Shown one piece after another: positions 6,664 through 15,862 of a stretch of 33,744 nt of DNA; the stretch's first letter is position 1; every line of letters starts with the position of its first letter. Below the pieces are notes generated by a model. That model saw only the letters and a list, made by a program, of their open reading frames with translations, searched no databases and had not been told where the DNA came from. The position numbers and the translations under genes were made by a program. Source of the DNA: an uncultured Clostridia bacterium (GTDB taxonomy: Bacteria > Bacillota > Clostridia > RUG12999); contig CATIYX010000190.1 in NCBI GenBank assembly GCA_949739095.1, positions 1-33,744 on the forward strand, read 5' to 3'.

Positions 6664-8178
6664 ATGAAAAAAAGAATCATCAGCTTTTTACTGCTGTTGG
6701 CGTTACTGTGCAGTTTGAGTACCGTGTGTGCAGAAGAAACAACACAAACAATGACGCCTTTTATCAGCGTAACACACGATGATGGAAATGCATCGCGTAT
6801 CACGTCAACAGACGCTACGCAGCCGGTCTCTTTGGGTAGCAAAGGATATATCAGGCGGCAGATTACCGTGTTGGATCTTTCCCAAATAAATGTGCCGGAG
6901 GGCATGATGTTGGACGAAGTGACCTATTCTTTGTATTGCACAGTGAATTTTGAAGTTGTAGATACAACGCTGGGTATTTATGCACTGGATTTGTCAAGTA
7001 TTGATTTTAGTGCTACAAGGCTGACGCAGGAGAATGTTCCGGAAAATGGAGAACTGATTGCTAGTTTTGCTATGCCGGCACGTCAAAACGATGCGGAACA
7101 ATATAATCAATATATGGATTTTGACTTGAGCGCATATGTGAAAGCGGCGATAGCGGAAGAAAAACAATATGTTGGTTTTGCGGTTGTGCAAACAAGCAGA
7201 TGTCAAAAAGGTGGCATGTATGTTGGTACGACCTATCATGAGAATCCGCCGAAAGTAACATTCGGGTTTCGGGAGCGCGGTGTGAGCGTAAAAAGCCGTA
7301 GTGTTTTAGGCGAAACAGATGGAGTACAGGATATGGAAAAAACGGTTGCCCCATGGATTAGTGTTACGCACGATGATGGAAACGAAGGGCGTTTCACTGA
7401 TACCGATATCAAGCAGCCGATATCTATGGGTAGCAAAGGATATACCAGACAACAGATTACCGTGCTGGATTTATCTACATTAGGCATCCCGGAAGGTACT
7501 TCACTGGAAGAAGCGGTCTACTCACTGTATTGCCGTATCAATTTTGAAGCTGTAGACACTGTACTTGGTGTTTATGAATTGGATCTTTCGGGCGTTGATT
7601 TGAGCGATGGATTAAAATATGCAGATGTTCCGGCGCGGGGGAACCAGATTGCCAGTTTTAACATGCCGGCACGGCAGGGGAGTGAGAGCTATAACAGATA
7701 TATGGATTTTGACTTGACGGAATACATCAATGCAGCCATAGCGGCGGGGAAACAATATGCAGGCTTTGCGATGATACAAACAAGTAGATGCTCAAAAGGC
7801 GGTATGGAAGTTGAAACGATTTATGGTACTAATACGCCCAAGCTGTCTTTGAAATATCAAGAAGTAGTATCAGGAAAAGCAGAACAAAACACTTTGAGCG
7901 AAGGCGAGTTGGAATACAACGTGACGCTACTGAATGAAACAAATGAAACAAAACAAGTGCGACTCATGTGGGCGGAAGTGCAAGGAAATGTTTGTACCAA
8001 AGTGGTTGCGGGAGAAGTCGTTTCATTGGAAGCAAATACGGAACAGACGTTAACTTTAACGCAGGCAGTGACAGATACGAACAGTATAGTACGTTTTTTT
8101 GCCGTAGAGGATATCGGCACAGTGATACGGCCACTCATAAATGAAAAATATGAACTGACGAAAGATGGATGGAAATAG
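6664..8178 (+). CDS. Secreted protein with two beta-sandwich-like repeats
   Basis: This 504-residue secreted protein is encoded first in the operon. ATG 6664 follows GGAGGAG and opens a clear signal peptide, with cleavage near residue 23 (VCA-EE). Two homologous repeats of about 170 residues follow, at about 32-202 and 229-399. Each starts with ISVTHDDGN and ends in a GFA-QTSRC-KGGM segment followed by a PK-strand. The strand-rich pattern with a conserved MDFDL near the end recalls DNRLRE/CBM96-type carbohydrate-binding modules, but I could not see the full signature. Residues about 400-504 form another all-beta domain. There are no catalytic motifs and no surface anchor. The likely role is binding of the substrate polymer outside the cell. 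Its place beside the solute-binding protein supports this. Confidence 0.7.
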   Translation: MKKRIISFLLLLALLCSLSTVCAEETTQTMTPFISVTHDDGNASRITSTDATQPVSLGSKGYIRRQITVLDLSQINVPEGMMLDEVTYSLYCTVNFEVVDTTLGIYALDLSSIDFSATRLTQENVPENGELIASFAMPARQNDAEQYNQYMDFDLSAYVKAAIAEEKQYVGFAVVQTSRCQKGGMYVGTTYHENPPKVTFGFRERGVSVKSRSVLGETDGVQDMEKTVAPWISVTHDDGNEGRFTDTDIKQPISMGSKGYTRQQITVLDLSTLGIPEGTSLEEAVYSLYCRINFEAVDTVLGVYELDLSGVDLSDGLKYADVPARGNQIASFNMPARQGSESYNRYMDFDLTEYINAAIAAGKQYAGFAMIQTSRCSKGGMEVETIYGTNTPKLSLKYQEVVSGKAEQNTLSEGELEYNVTLLNETNETKQVRLMWAEVQGNVCTKVVAGEVVSLEANTEQTLTLTQAVTDTNSIVRFFAVEDIGTVIRPLINEKYELTKDGWK

Positions 8179-8190
8179 GAGGGAATGGAA

Positions 8191-9774
8191 ATGAAACGAA
8201 TCATATGTTTAGTCCTTGCGCTGTGTATGCTTTGTATGGCGGGATGTACAAATCAGGAAAAACAAAAAGAAGCAGGGAGCACAAATCAGAAGTTGACTTA
8301 TTGGGTGGGAATGAACAGCTCTCAACTTACCACCATATCGAATTATGCAGAACTGCCGATGTATCAAAAATTAAGTGAAGAAACGGGTGTTGAAGTAGAA
8401 TTTATGCATCCGCCGACAGGGCAGGAAGCAGAACAATATAATTTGCTAATTGCCTCCGGCGATTATCCGGACATGATTGAACGGGGCTGGTCGACTGATG
8501 CAGGTGGTCCGGGGAAAGCAGTAGCGGACGGCATTGTTTTACCGCTGGATGATGCGATTAAAAATTATGCGCCGAACTATCAGGAGCTGCTGGAAAATAA
8601 TCACGAATTGAAAAAAGCATTTTCCACAGATGATGGTCAGATTTTTGCCTTCGGTGGTATTACCGTTATGCCGAAACTGAATCCGGGCGGATACTTCATT
8701 CGCAAGGACTGGTTGGAGAAACTCGGTATGGAGGCGCCAAAAAGCATCGAGGATTGGGAAGCCTATTTTGAAGGCTGTAAAACGCAGCTTGGCATAGAAA
8801 CGCCGTTTTCGACAGATTCCTATCGTATGAACTATGCAAAGTTATTCTCGGAAAGCTTTGGTATTGGCAGCAAATACTATATTGACGCAGCGGGAGAAGT
8901 GAAATATGCGCCTATGCAACCGGAATTTAAGGAATATCTCACGCTGATGAACAGTTGGTTTGAAAAAGGATATTTGGACAAAGGAATCTTTTCAAATGAT
9001 GCCAATATGGTAGAATCTAAAATCCTCAATTCCATGACAGGGTCCTTTTACGGCTTTATTGGCAGTACGTTCGGCAAACTTTTAGCTGCAGCGCCGGACG
9101 AACAGTTCCAGTTAATGGCGGTGGAAAGTCCTTCTCTAAAAAGCGGAGAAGCGGCGCAGCTTTACGTTACTAAACCCTATGGATTTGATGCATCGGCAGA
9201 TATGACATATAGTCTGACGAATACCACCGCATTTTCCACGAAAAACAAGGATTTGGAAAAATCGGCGAAATTTATGGACTATTTGTATACAGAAGAAGGA
9301 CGGAAGCTGAAAAACTTTGGTGTGCAGGACGTCAGCTACACCATGGTAGGGGATAAACCAACCTATACGGAAGAAATTTCAAACAATGCAGAAGGACGTT
9401 CCATGAATGAAATGATTGGAAAATATTGCAGAGCAACCTACCCCAATCCTGGGTTTGGCGACGACCCTTATTATATTGAACAGTATTATAAATATCCGCA
9501 GCAGCTAGAGGCTGTAGATATTTTCGCAGCCAATCTGGACCATGCAGTTGCATTCGACATGCCACCGGTGACACCGCTGGCAGAGGAGGTAACAGAAATG
9601 TCTACCCTGCAGGCAACTATTGACACTTATCAAGAAGAAATGTTTGCAAAATTCATCATGGGAACAGAATCGCTTGATAATTTTGATAAATATGTGGCGA
9701 CGCTGAAATCCATGAACATTGACCGCATTTTAGAGATTTATAAAAATGCAATGCAACGTTATGAAGCGCGGTAA
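8191..9774 (+). CDS. ABC transporter solute-binding lipoprotein (LplA-like)
   Basis: This 527-residue lipoprotein captures an oligosaccharide for the permeases encoded next. ATG 8191 is chosen because AGGAGGG (8177-8183) lies 7 nt upstream; ATG 8185 would be only 1 nt away. The signal peptide ends in a lipobox MAGC with the acylated Cys at residue 19. The remainder has the two-lobe cluster-B features: a hydrophobic strand near GDYPDMIERGW, PLDDAIKNYAPNYQELL, and the FIRKDWLEKLGMEAPKS segment that is characteristic of LplA-like proteins. The C-terminus ends KNAMQRYEAR, like its counterpart at 25400-26974. It overlaps the stop of the preceding gene's ribosome binding site region, so expression is coupled to the operon. 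The ligand is unknown. Confidence 0.9.
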   Translation: MKRIICLVLALCMLCMAGCTNQEKQKEAGSTNQKLTYWVGMNSSQLTTISNYAELPMYQKLSEETGVEVEFMHPPTGQEAEQYNLLIASGDYPDMIERGWSTDAGGPGKAVADGIVLPLDDAIKNYAPNYQELLENNHELKKAFSTDDGQIFAFGGITVMPKLNPGGYFIRKDWLEKLGMEAPKSIEDWEAYFEGCKTQLGIETPFSTDSYRMNYAKLFSESFGIGSKYYIDAAGEVKYAPMQPEFKEYLTLMNSWFEKGYLDKGIFSNDANMVESKILNSMTGSFYGFIGSTFGKLLAAAPDEQFQLMAVESPSLKSGEAAQLYVTKPYGFDASADMTYSLTNTTAFSTKNKDLEKSAKFMDYLYTEEGRKLKNFGVQDVSYTMVGDKPTYTEEISNNAEGRSMNEMIGKYCRATYPNPGFGDDPYYIEQYYKYPQQLEAVDIFAANLDHAVAFDMPPVTPLAEEVTEMSTLQATIDTYQEEMFAKFIMGTESLDNFDKYVATLKSMNIDRILEIYKNAMQRYEAR

Positions 9775-9828
9775 GAGATTGGCTTTGATAAAAGAGCGGT
9801 TTTAGAAAAATGAAAGGAAGAAAAAACT

Positions 9829-10779
9829 GTGTATGAATTGAGAGCAAGGAATGTGCTGCCGAACAAAAAGCACAAAGCGAGCATTTTAAAAGATTTACGG
9901 CGCGATGTATGGATTTATGTGCTTGCTGCGGTAGTGCTTGCGTATTACATATTGTTTCACTATTTACCAATGTATGGAGCAGTCATCGCCTTTAAAGAAT
10001 ATGATGTCGCAAAAGGCATTATGGGAAGTCCATGGGTGGGGCTGAAAAATTTTAAAGATTTTTTTAACGATTACTATTTTGTACGCTTGCTGCGCAACAC
10101 CTTATTGCTCAGTGTATATAACCTGTTGTGGTCTTTTCCGGCGACCATTTTGTTTGCACTGCTGCTCAATGAAATCCGGCAGGAAAAATTCAAAAAGGTG
10201 GTGCAAACCGTCACCTATCTGCCACATTTCATTTCCACCATTGTGGTATGTGGTATGTTGATTGACTTTTTGGCAGATGACGGATTGATTACGCAAATTG
10301 TGAAGTTGTTTGGCGGAGAGGGCAAATATTATCTGAACTATCCACAATATTTCCGCACGATTTATGTTTCCTCCGGTATTTGGCAGAGCATTGGCTGGGG
10401 CAGCATTATTTATCTGGCGGCGCTGTCAGGAATTGACACGGAGTTATATGAAGCGGCAACCATTGATGGCGCGGGGCGGCTGCGACAGACGTGGCACATC
10501 ACATTAACAGGGCTGCTGCCCACCATTGTGACACTGTTGATTTTGGAAATTGGTAAACTCATGAATTTGGGATATGAAAAAATAATATTGCTCTACAACG
10601 GCAATACCTATGAGACAGCGGACGTTATTTCTACCTATGTTTACCGGCTGGGGTTAGGAGCGTCAAGGCGGTATAGCTATACGACGGCAATTGGACTGTT
10701 TAACAGTCTTATTAACTTAATTCTGCTAGTCAGCGCAAACAAAATCAGCAAACGGCTAACGGATAACAGCCTGTGGTAA
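9829..10779 (+). CDS. ABC sugar permease, LplB type
   Basis: This 316-residue integral membrane protein is the first half of the oligosaccharide permease. The start is GTG, with AAGGAAG 8 nt upstream. A membrane segment with the LplB signature YYILFHYLPMYGAVIAFK is near residues 36-60, followed by GSPWVGLKNF. The cytoplasmic coupling motif EAATIDGAGRLRQTWHITL near residue 208 contacts the ATPase. About six membrane spans are visible. It ends in LTDNSLW, as LplB proteins usually do. No ATPase gene is in the operon, so a shared MsmX/MsmK-type ATPase encoded elsewhere probably powers it. Confidence 0.93.
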   Translation: MYELRARNVLPNKKHKASILKDLRRDVWIYVLAAVVLAYYILFHYLPMYGAVIAFKEYDVAKGIMGSPWVGLKNFKDFFNDYYFVRLLRNTLLLSVYNLLWSFPATILFALLLNEIRQEKFKKVVQTVTYLPHFISTIVVCGMLIDFLADDGLITQIVKLFGGEGKYYLNYPQYFRTIYVSSGIWQSIGWGSIIYLAALSGIDTELYEAATIDGAGRLRQTWHITLTGLLPTIVTLLILEIGKLMNLGYEKIILLYNGNTYETADVISTYVYRLGLGASRRYSYTTAIGLFNSLINLILLVSANKISKRLTDNSLW

Positions 10780-10795
10780 GGGGGAGGAAATCGTC

Positions 10796-11668
10796 ATGAA
10801 GGTGAAAGAAAGTATAGGCAGAAGAATTTTTTGTAAGGTAAATATCTTTATCATGATTGGCATGATAGTGATTACGGCATATCCGCTGATTCATGTATTG
10901 TTTGCATCGCTGAGCGATTCTGGCGCACTGCTGAAACACAGAGGACTGCTGCTGTATCCGGTTGGATTTAATTTGAATGCCTACAGCGTAGTAATCAAAA
11001 ATCCCAATATTACCTCCGGCTATCTCACGACCATTTTTGTTGTGGTAAGCGGAACATTAATTAATTTATTTATGACGTCGATTGGGGCGTTTGTGCTCAG
11101 CAGAAGAACGCTGCGGGGCAGGCATTTCTTGATGGCAGTGATTATTATAACAATGTATGTCAGCGGCGGAATGATTCCCCGGTATCTCATCATCGCCAAC
11201 ACGTTGCATCTAAAAGATAGCTTGCTTTCGCTGATTCTGCCTGGCGCTATCTCAACGTATAACTTGATTATTATGAGGACCAATTTCATGCAAATTCCGC
11301 AGAGCTTAGAGGAAGCGGCACGCATAGACGGCGCGAACGATATTTCTATCTTGTTTAAAGTGATTTTGCCGCTGTCCGTACCGGTGCTTGCTGTGATGAC
11401 ACTGTTCTACGGCGTTTCGCACTGGAATGCGTGGTTTGACGCAATGTTGTTTTTGCGGGAGCGTAGCAAATATCCGTTGCAGCTCATTATGCGTGAAATT
11501 CTTATCAGCAACAGCGCCAGTGCGATGTCTGACAGTGGCACTTATGAGATTGGAGAAAGTATAAAATATGCTACGATTATTTTTACCACGGTTCCGATTC
11601 TTTTGGTTTATCCTTTTATTCAACGGTATTTCGTGAAAGGCATTATGATTGGTGCAATTAAGGGATAA
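10796..11668 (+). CDS. ABC sugar permease, YtcP/UgpE type
   Basis: This 290-residue protein is the second permease subunit and is paired with the LplB-type protein 16 bp upstream. GGGAGG precedes the ATG. The first membrane span covers IFIMIGMIVITAYPLIHVLFASL, and about five more follow. The coupling loop reads EEAARIDGANDISILFKVILP near residue 175. The C-terminus YPFIQRYFVKGIMIGAIKG is the usual family ending. Together with the lipoprotein it forms a type I importer for an oligosaccharide, lacking only the ATPase. Confidence 0.93.
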   Translation: MKVKESIGRRIFCKVNIFIMIGMIVITAYPLIHVLFASLSDSGALLKHRGLLLYPVGFNLNAYSVVIKNPNITSGYLTTIFVVVSGTLINLFMTSIGAFVLSRRTLRGRHFLMAVIIITMYVSGGMIPRYLIIANTLHLKDSLLSLILPGAISTYNLIIMRTNFMQIPQSLEEAARIDGANDISILFKVILPLSVPVLAVMTLFYGVSHWNAWFDAMLFLRERSKYPLQLIMREILISNSASAMSDSGTYEIGESIKYATIIFTTVPILLVYPFIQRYFVKGIMIGAIKG

Positions 11669-11695
11669 ACGGCGATAATAAAGGAGGAAGAGGCT

Positions 11696-13339
11696 ATGAA
11701 AAAAATAGCGTTATGGTTATGTGTTTGCTTGGTTTGTGTCAGTGGGAGTGCATTTGCAATGGAAGCAAACATTAATTACGACACGAATTTGATTTCGGTG
11801 AATACATCGACGGAAGGTCAAAAAACGGCAGTTCTTGTGGTACGGAACAAGGAAACCGGCGCATATGAATATGCAGACCTTTTGTTTGCACAGGAGGAGA
11901 TGTTTTCCGCGGACCTAAAGCTGTCCGATGAGGCAGCAGAAGGTGAATATAGCGTTGTGCTGGTTCGGGCAAATGAAACGGAAGAAGAATTGTTTGACTT
12001 TGTGAATGTCAGTGAAGGAACGCGCAGCGCTATTGTACAGGCATTATCTAGTATTTTGAGCGATGCGAATGAGGCAAGCAGTGTGCAGAAGCTGAATGCT
12101 CTTGTGACGCAATATACATGGGCGCTTGGTATTGATACAGCAAAATATGGAGCGCTTTCCACCAAAGCTGATTTGATTGCGCTTTTGCAGGAAAAACCGC
12201 ATGCGACGTTTGCACAGATTATGGAAAGTTTTCCGGCAGCGTTGGACGAAGCATATGCCGCGTCAACAGGGGAAAAGATTCTGGAGGATATTAAAAGTGC
12301 AAGCAGTGCAGAAATTACTGGAATTTTGAAAGAAAACGCGGAGATTTTAGGAATTACATTGACGGAAGTATATGATAAATACCAGACCTATGTCAATGAA
12401 CGGCTGAAAAATACAGCGGACTTATCTATGGCAAATGTTGCAGAGAAATTTAATGCAATTATGGCGATTCCCTATCTGAACGCGGCATCGCGTAGTGACA
12501 TTGACCGCGTGATTCAGGAGCAGGACAAATATCTGGATATTTATGACACGATTCATAAAAACAACGCTGATGTTGTCGTTAAGATTTTGAAAAAACTGGA
12601 GGAAACAGAATTTCAGGAACGTTCAGAGATTCTTGCCGCCATCATTGAAGTGGTTGCAGAAGATAAAGCGGACCAGAAGAAAGAGCCTTCCGGTTTTGGC
12701 GGAGGGGGAGGAGGCACAAGAAGACCCAGTGCAGATATTGCTATTTCCGGTATACCGCCGATTTCGCCGCCGCCGGGTACAGTCTCCAATCCTACAGAGG
12801 AAACAGGCCGGTTTCATGATGTAAATTCTGTGCCATGGGCAGTAGAAAGCATTGAGAAACTTGCGGATATGGGAATTATCTCAGGGAAAGGTGAAAAAAC
12901 CTTTGCACCAAACGACCAAATTACCAGAGCGGAAGCGGTTAAAATTCTGGTTGGCGCATTTTCTCTGACAGAGGAATCGGACGTTGCATTCACAGACGTT
13001 GTGGCGGACAGCTGGGATGCGCCGTATATCCGTAAGGCGGTGGCAGCGAACCTGACGCTTGGGGACGGAAACGGTTATTTTCGTCCGGAAGATGTTATCA
13101 GCAGACAGGATATTGCCGTGATAATTTGCAGATTCATCGGCGGAGCGCGGACAGCAGAACTGCCGTTTGATGACAAGGATTCTATTGCAGAATATGCCAA
13201 AGAAGCAGTGGAAACGCTCTATAGCATGGGTATCATTTCAGGAAAAGATGATGGAAATTTTGACCCCTATGGTAATCTTACACGGGCAGAATGTGCAAAA
13301 ATGGTTTATGGTATCATCGCACAGCAGCAAAACGGGTAA
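11696..13339 (+). CDS. Secreted protein with C-terminal SLH domains
   Basis: This 547-residue surface protein is anchored by three S-layer homology domains at about 373-430, 431-490 and 491-545. Each shows the typical pattern, such as FHDV-WAVESIEKLADMGIISG with ITRAEAVKIL. It has a signal peptide (cleavage near SAFA-ME), an N-terminal all-beta domain at about 25-110, and a helical region at about 111-330 without a recognised family. A Gly/Arg/Pro linker with six consecutive Gly lies at about 333-368. SLH domains bind secondary cell-wall polymers, so the protein is displayed on the outside. The helical region may bind the polysaccharide or hold the lyase near the wall; the sequence shows no enzyme motif. 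Confidence 0.85.
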   Translation: MKKIALWLCVCLVCVSGSAFAMEANINYDTNLISVNTSTEGQKTAVLVVRNKETGAYEYADLLFAQEEMFSADLKLSDEAAEGEYSVVLVRANETEEELFDFVNVSEGTRSAIVQALSSILSDANEASSVQKLNALVTQYTWALGIDTAKYGALSTKADLIALLQEKPHATFAQIMESFPAALDEAYAASTGEKILEDIKSASSAEITGILKENAEILGITLTEVYDKYQTYVNERLKNTADLSMANVAEKFNAIMAIPYLNAASRSDIDRVIQEQDKYLDIYDTIHKNNADVVVKILKKLEETEFQERSEILAAIIEVVAEDKADQKKEPSGFGGGGGGTRRPSADIAISGIPPISPPPGTVSNPTEETGRFHDVNSVPWAVESIEKLADMGIISGKGEKTFAPNDQITRAEAVKILVGAFSLTEESDVAFTDVVADSWDAPYIRKAVAANLTLGDGNGYFRPEDVISRQDIAVIICRFIGGARTAELPFDDKDSIAEYAKEAVETLYSMGIISGKDDGNFDPYGNLTRAECAKMVYGIIAQQQNG

Positions 13340-13360
13340 CGGAAAGGAATGGTTATCAAT

Positions 13361-15847
13361 ATGAAATATTTAAAATTTAGCTGCATATTTCTGTTGCTGC
13401 TGCTTTCGTTCCAAATGGTTACGTTTGCCGAAGGAAACGCCGATGAAGAATTGTTGGTGCATTTGGGAATTGTGGACAGTGGATTCGCGCAGAAGGAAAG
13501 CGTTTCCAGAGCAGAATTTGCGCATATTGTCGTGAAATTCATGAATATTGAGCCGGTGGAGGCAAGAAAAATCTATGCGGATGTTGCAGAAAACCATCTT
13601 TATGCGGCAGATATTACGCTGTTGTCAGACTTGGGATATATTAATGGCGACGGAAGCGGAAACTATCATCCGGACGCAGCAATTGAAACTGCCCATGCAG
13701 CAAAAATTTTGGTTTGTGCGTTAGGATATCATCCTGTTTGTAGAATCAATAACAGTTTTTTGGCGCAGGCACAAAATCTGGGATTGTACAAAGGTGTCTC
13801 CGCGAACGGCGTGTTTGATGGGAAATCATGTGTAAAAATGCTGGGCAATGCCTTAAAAGCGCCGGTGCTGAAAACAAAAACGGTTGGTGAAACAATGACG
13901 TTCAATAATTCGGACAGTGGGGAAGCGCTGGTGGAATATTTTCATCTAAACTGGATAGATGGCGTTGTGACCAGCGTGAACGGCGCAAGCCTGACGGGAG
14001 CAGGAAACAGTAGTGGACAGATGACGGTTGGTGGATATACCTATCCTATCAAGGGTGAAAACTATGATAGCCTGCTGGGATACCGTGTGAAAGCATATGT
14101 GGACGAGGACGAAGGAGAAATTGTCTATTGCGAAGCCTACCGTAACAATGTGGTGGAAATTTTGGCGGACGATATCAATGAAAGCAAAACGACGCTGAAA
14201 ACTGTTTATACGGTCGATAATCAGAAATATAACATTTCCAGCAGCGCAGATTATCTGTACAATGGAAACGGTTATTTTGAAATCACCGCGGCGGATATGC
14301 TGCCGGAAACAGGCAGTATTACGTTAATAGACAACAATAATGACGGCACTTATGATGTAGTAAGTATCTATCATTATGACGTTTGTGCAGTCAATCTGGT
14401 GAACTATAACACGCGTACACTGACAGATTTCTATGGAAACACCATCCCATCTCTGGAAGAGTGCAAACGGATTGAAGTGCTCCGTGATGGGAAACAAATT
14501 AGCTTCAATGACATTTCACAGAGTCAGATTGCCTTAGTTGCAGTTGATAAAACAGGGCAGTTTGCAAAAGTGTTGGTATCTGACCAGAAGGCATCCGGCA
14601 TAGTGGAAGCGGTTGGAGAGAAAACTGTAGAACTGGGCGGTACAGAATATGAAATTGCACAGGGTCTGCTGAACAATGCAGAGGCAATGACGAAACTGTC
14701 TGCTGGCAATAAGGTGGATTTACGGCTGGACCCGTTCGGAAAAATTGCTTACATACGCTCCAGTACACAGGAAACAATGCATTATGGATACCTGATAAAA
14801 ATATCCTCGGACGGTGCATTTTTGAGCAATTTTGATATGAAAGTGCTATTGGACGACGGGCAGATTGACATTTTCAAGACTGCTACAAAAGTGAGATTAA
14901 ATGATAAAACGATGACGGAGGAAGCGGTAAAAAGCGCGTTTTGGGAATTTGGCGAATTTGTGCCGCAGATTATTAGATATCAAACAGATGAAAACGGGAA
15001 CATCCGAAATATTTATACAATAGGCAGCGATAGTGTGTCACTGGATTTTCCGTTTATGCAAAGGGCGCAGTCGGGCACACGCGTATTTGCAGCGGACGGC
15101 GATTTTATCTATAACTCCAATACAGTGATTTTCTCTGTGCCGAAGTTCACAGAAGATGCTGTAGATGAAGATTATTCTATTGCCGGTACCGTTTCCGGCG
15201 ACTATGCAACCTCTGAAATTGCTGCATATGACGTAGATGAATTTAATACGGCGGCAGCGGTTGTGCGAAGAAATGCAACAACAGCAAACAACGGAAAAAT
15301 TACCAATAATGATAAAAACTATAATCCGCTGTTGGTAGTGGACAAGGTAACACAGGGAATCAATGAAAAACGGGGAGAACCGGAATATCTTCTATATTGT
15401 CAAAGCAGAAACGGTACCTTGCGATATTTTGTCAGCAGTGAGAACTACCATTTGGTGGAAAATCTGAAAAAAGGCGATGCTATTATCATCAAATATAATG
15501 AGGCGACAGAATATGTGCTTGATGTGTATTTGGATATTGTAAATGCAGTGGATGCAAACGGATATACGCATAAGGATGAAGTTGTGTCCAGCACAGACGG
15601 TTCCCGCTGGTTTGAATGGATTTATGGAAAAGTGGATAGCCGGTATGGCGATATGATAAAAATATCGGATAAGGAGTCACCGTCAAAACCGTCAGATTAC
15701 CGTATCTATGCTGCGGGAGCGGCGAGAGTCATCATTGTGGGAAGCGAGGAAATCCGCTATGGCAGTCTGGCGGATGTGACACCGGGTAGCGAAATTGTGC
15801 TGCGGTCTAGAGGACCGAGTGTGATGGAAGTTATTATATATGAATAG
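13361..15847 (+). CDS. Large surface protein with N-terminal SLH domains
   Basis: This 828-residue secreted protein has a signal peptide of about 23 residues. Degenerate SLH modules follow at about 26-190, with motifs such as VSRAEFAHIVVKF and LGYINGDGSGNYHPDAA. Residues about 195-828 form a long strand-rich region without a family I can name, with repeated V-x-V-D-x-G and hydrophilic turns, ending VMEVIIYE. ATG 13361 suits the signal peptide; AAGGA is 12 nt upstream, a little far, and ATG 13349 has none. It is paralogous in layout and in its C-terminal ending to the protein encoded at 29574-32237. Each follows a different gene in two separate uptake operons. It may be a wall-bound scaffold or polymer-binding protein. 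Confidence 0.75.
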   Translation: MKYLKFSCIFLLLLLSFQMVTFAEGNADEELLVHLGIVDSGFAQKESVSRAEFAHIVVKFMNIEPVEARKIYADVAENHLYAADITLLSDLGYINGDGSGNYHPDAAIETAHAAKILVCALGYHPVCRINNSFLAQAQNLGLYKGVSANGVFDGKSCVKMLGNALKAPVLKTKTVGETMTFNNSDSGEALVEYFHLNWIDGVVTSVNGASLTGAGNSSGQMTVGGYTYPIKGENYDSLLGYRVKAYVDEDEGEIVYCEAYRNNVVEILADDINESKTTLKTVYTVDNQKYNISSSADYLYNGNGYFEITAADMLPETGSITLIDNNNDGTYDVVSIYHYDVCAVNLVNYNTRTLTDFYGNTIPSLEECKRIEVLRDGKQISFNDISQSQIALVAVDKTGQFAKVLVSDQKASGIVEAVGEKTVELGGTEYEIAQGLLNNAEAMTKLSAGNKVDLRLDPFGKIAYIRSSTQETMHYGYLIKISSDGAFLSNFDMKVLLDDGQIDIFKTATKVRLNDKTMTEEAVKSAFWEFGEFVPQIIRYQTDENGNIRNIYTIGSDSVSLDFPFMQRAQSGTRVFAADGDFIYNSNTVIFSVPKFTEDAVDEDYSIAGTVSGDYATSEIAAYDVDEFNTAAAVVRRNATTANNGKITNNDKNYNPLLVVDKVTQGINEKRGEPEYLLYCQSRNGTLRYFVSSENYHLVENLKKGDAIIIKYNEATEYVLDVYLDIVNAVDANGYTHKDEVVSSTDGSRWFEWIYGKVDSRYGDMIKISDKESPSKPSDYRIYAAGAARVIIVGSEEIRYGSLADVTPGSEIVLRSRGPSVMEVIIYE

Positions 15848-15862
15848 GAGTGAGGATAGATG

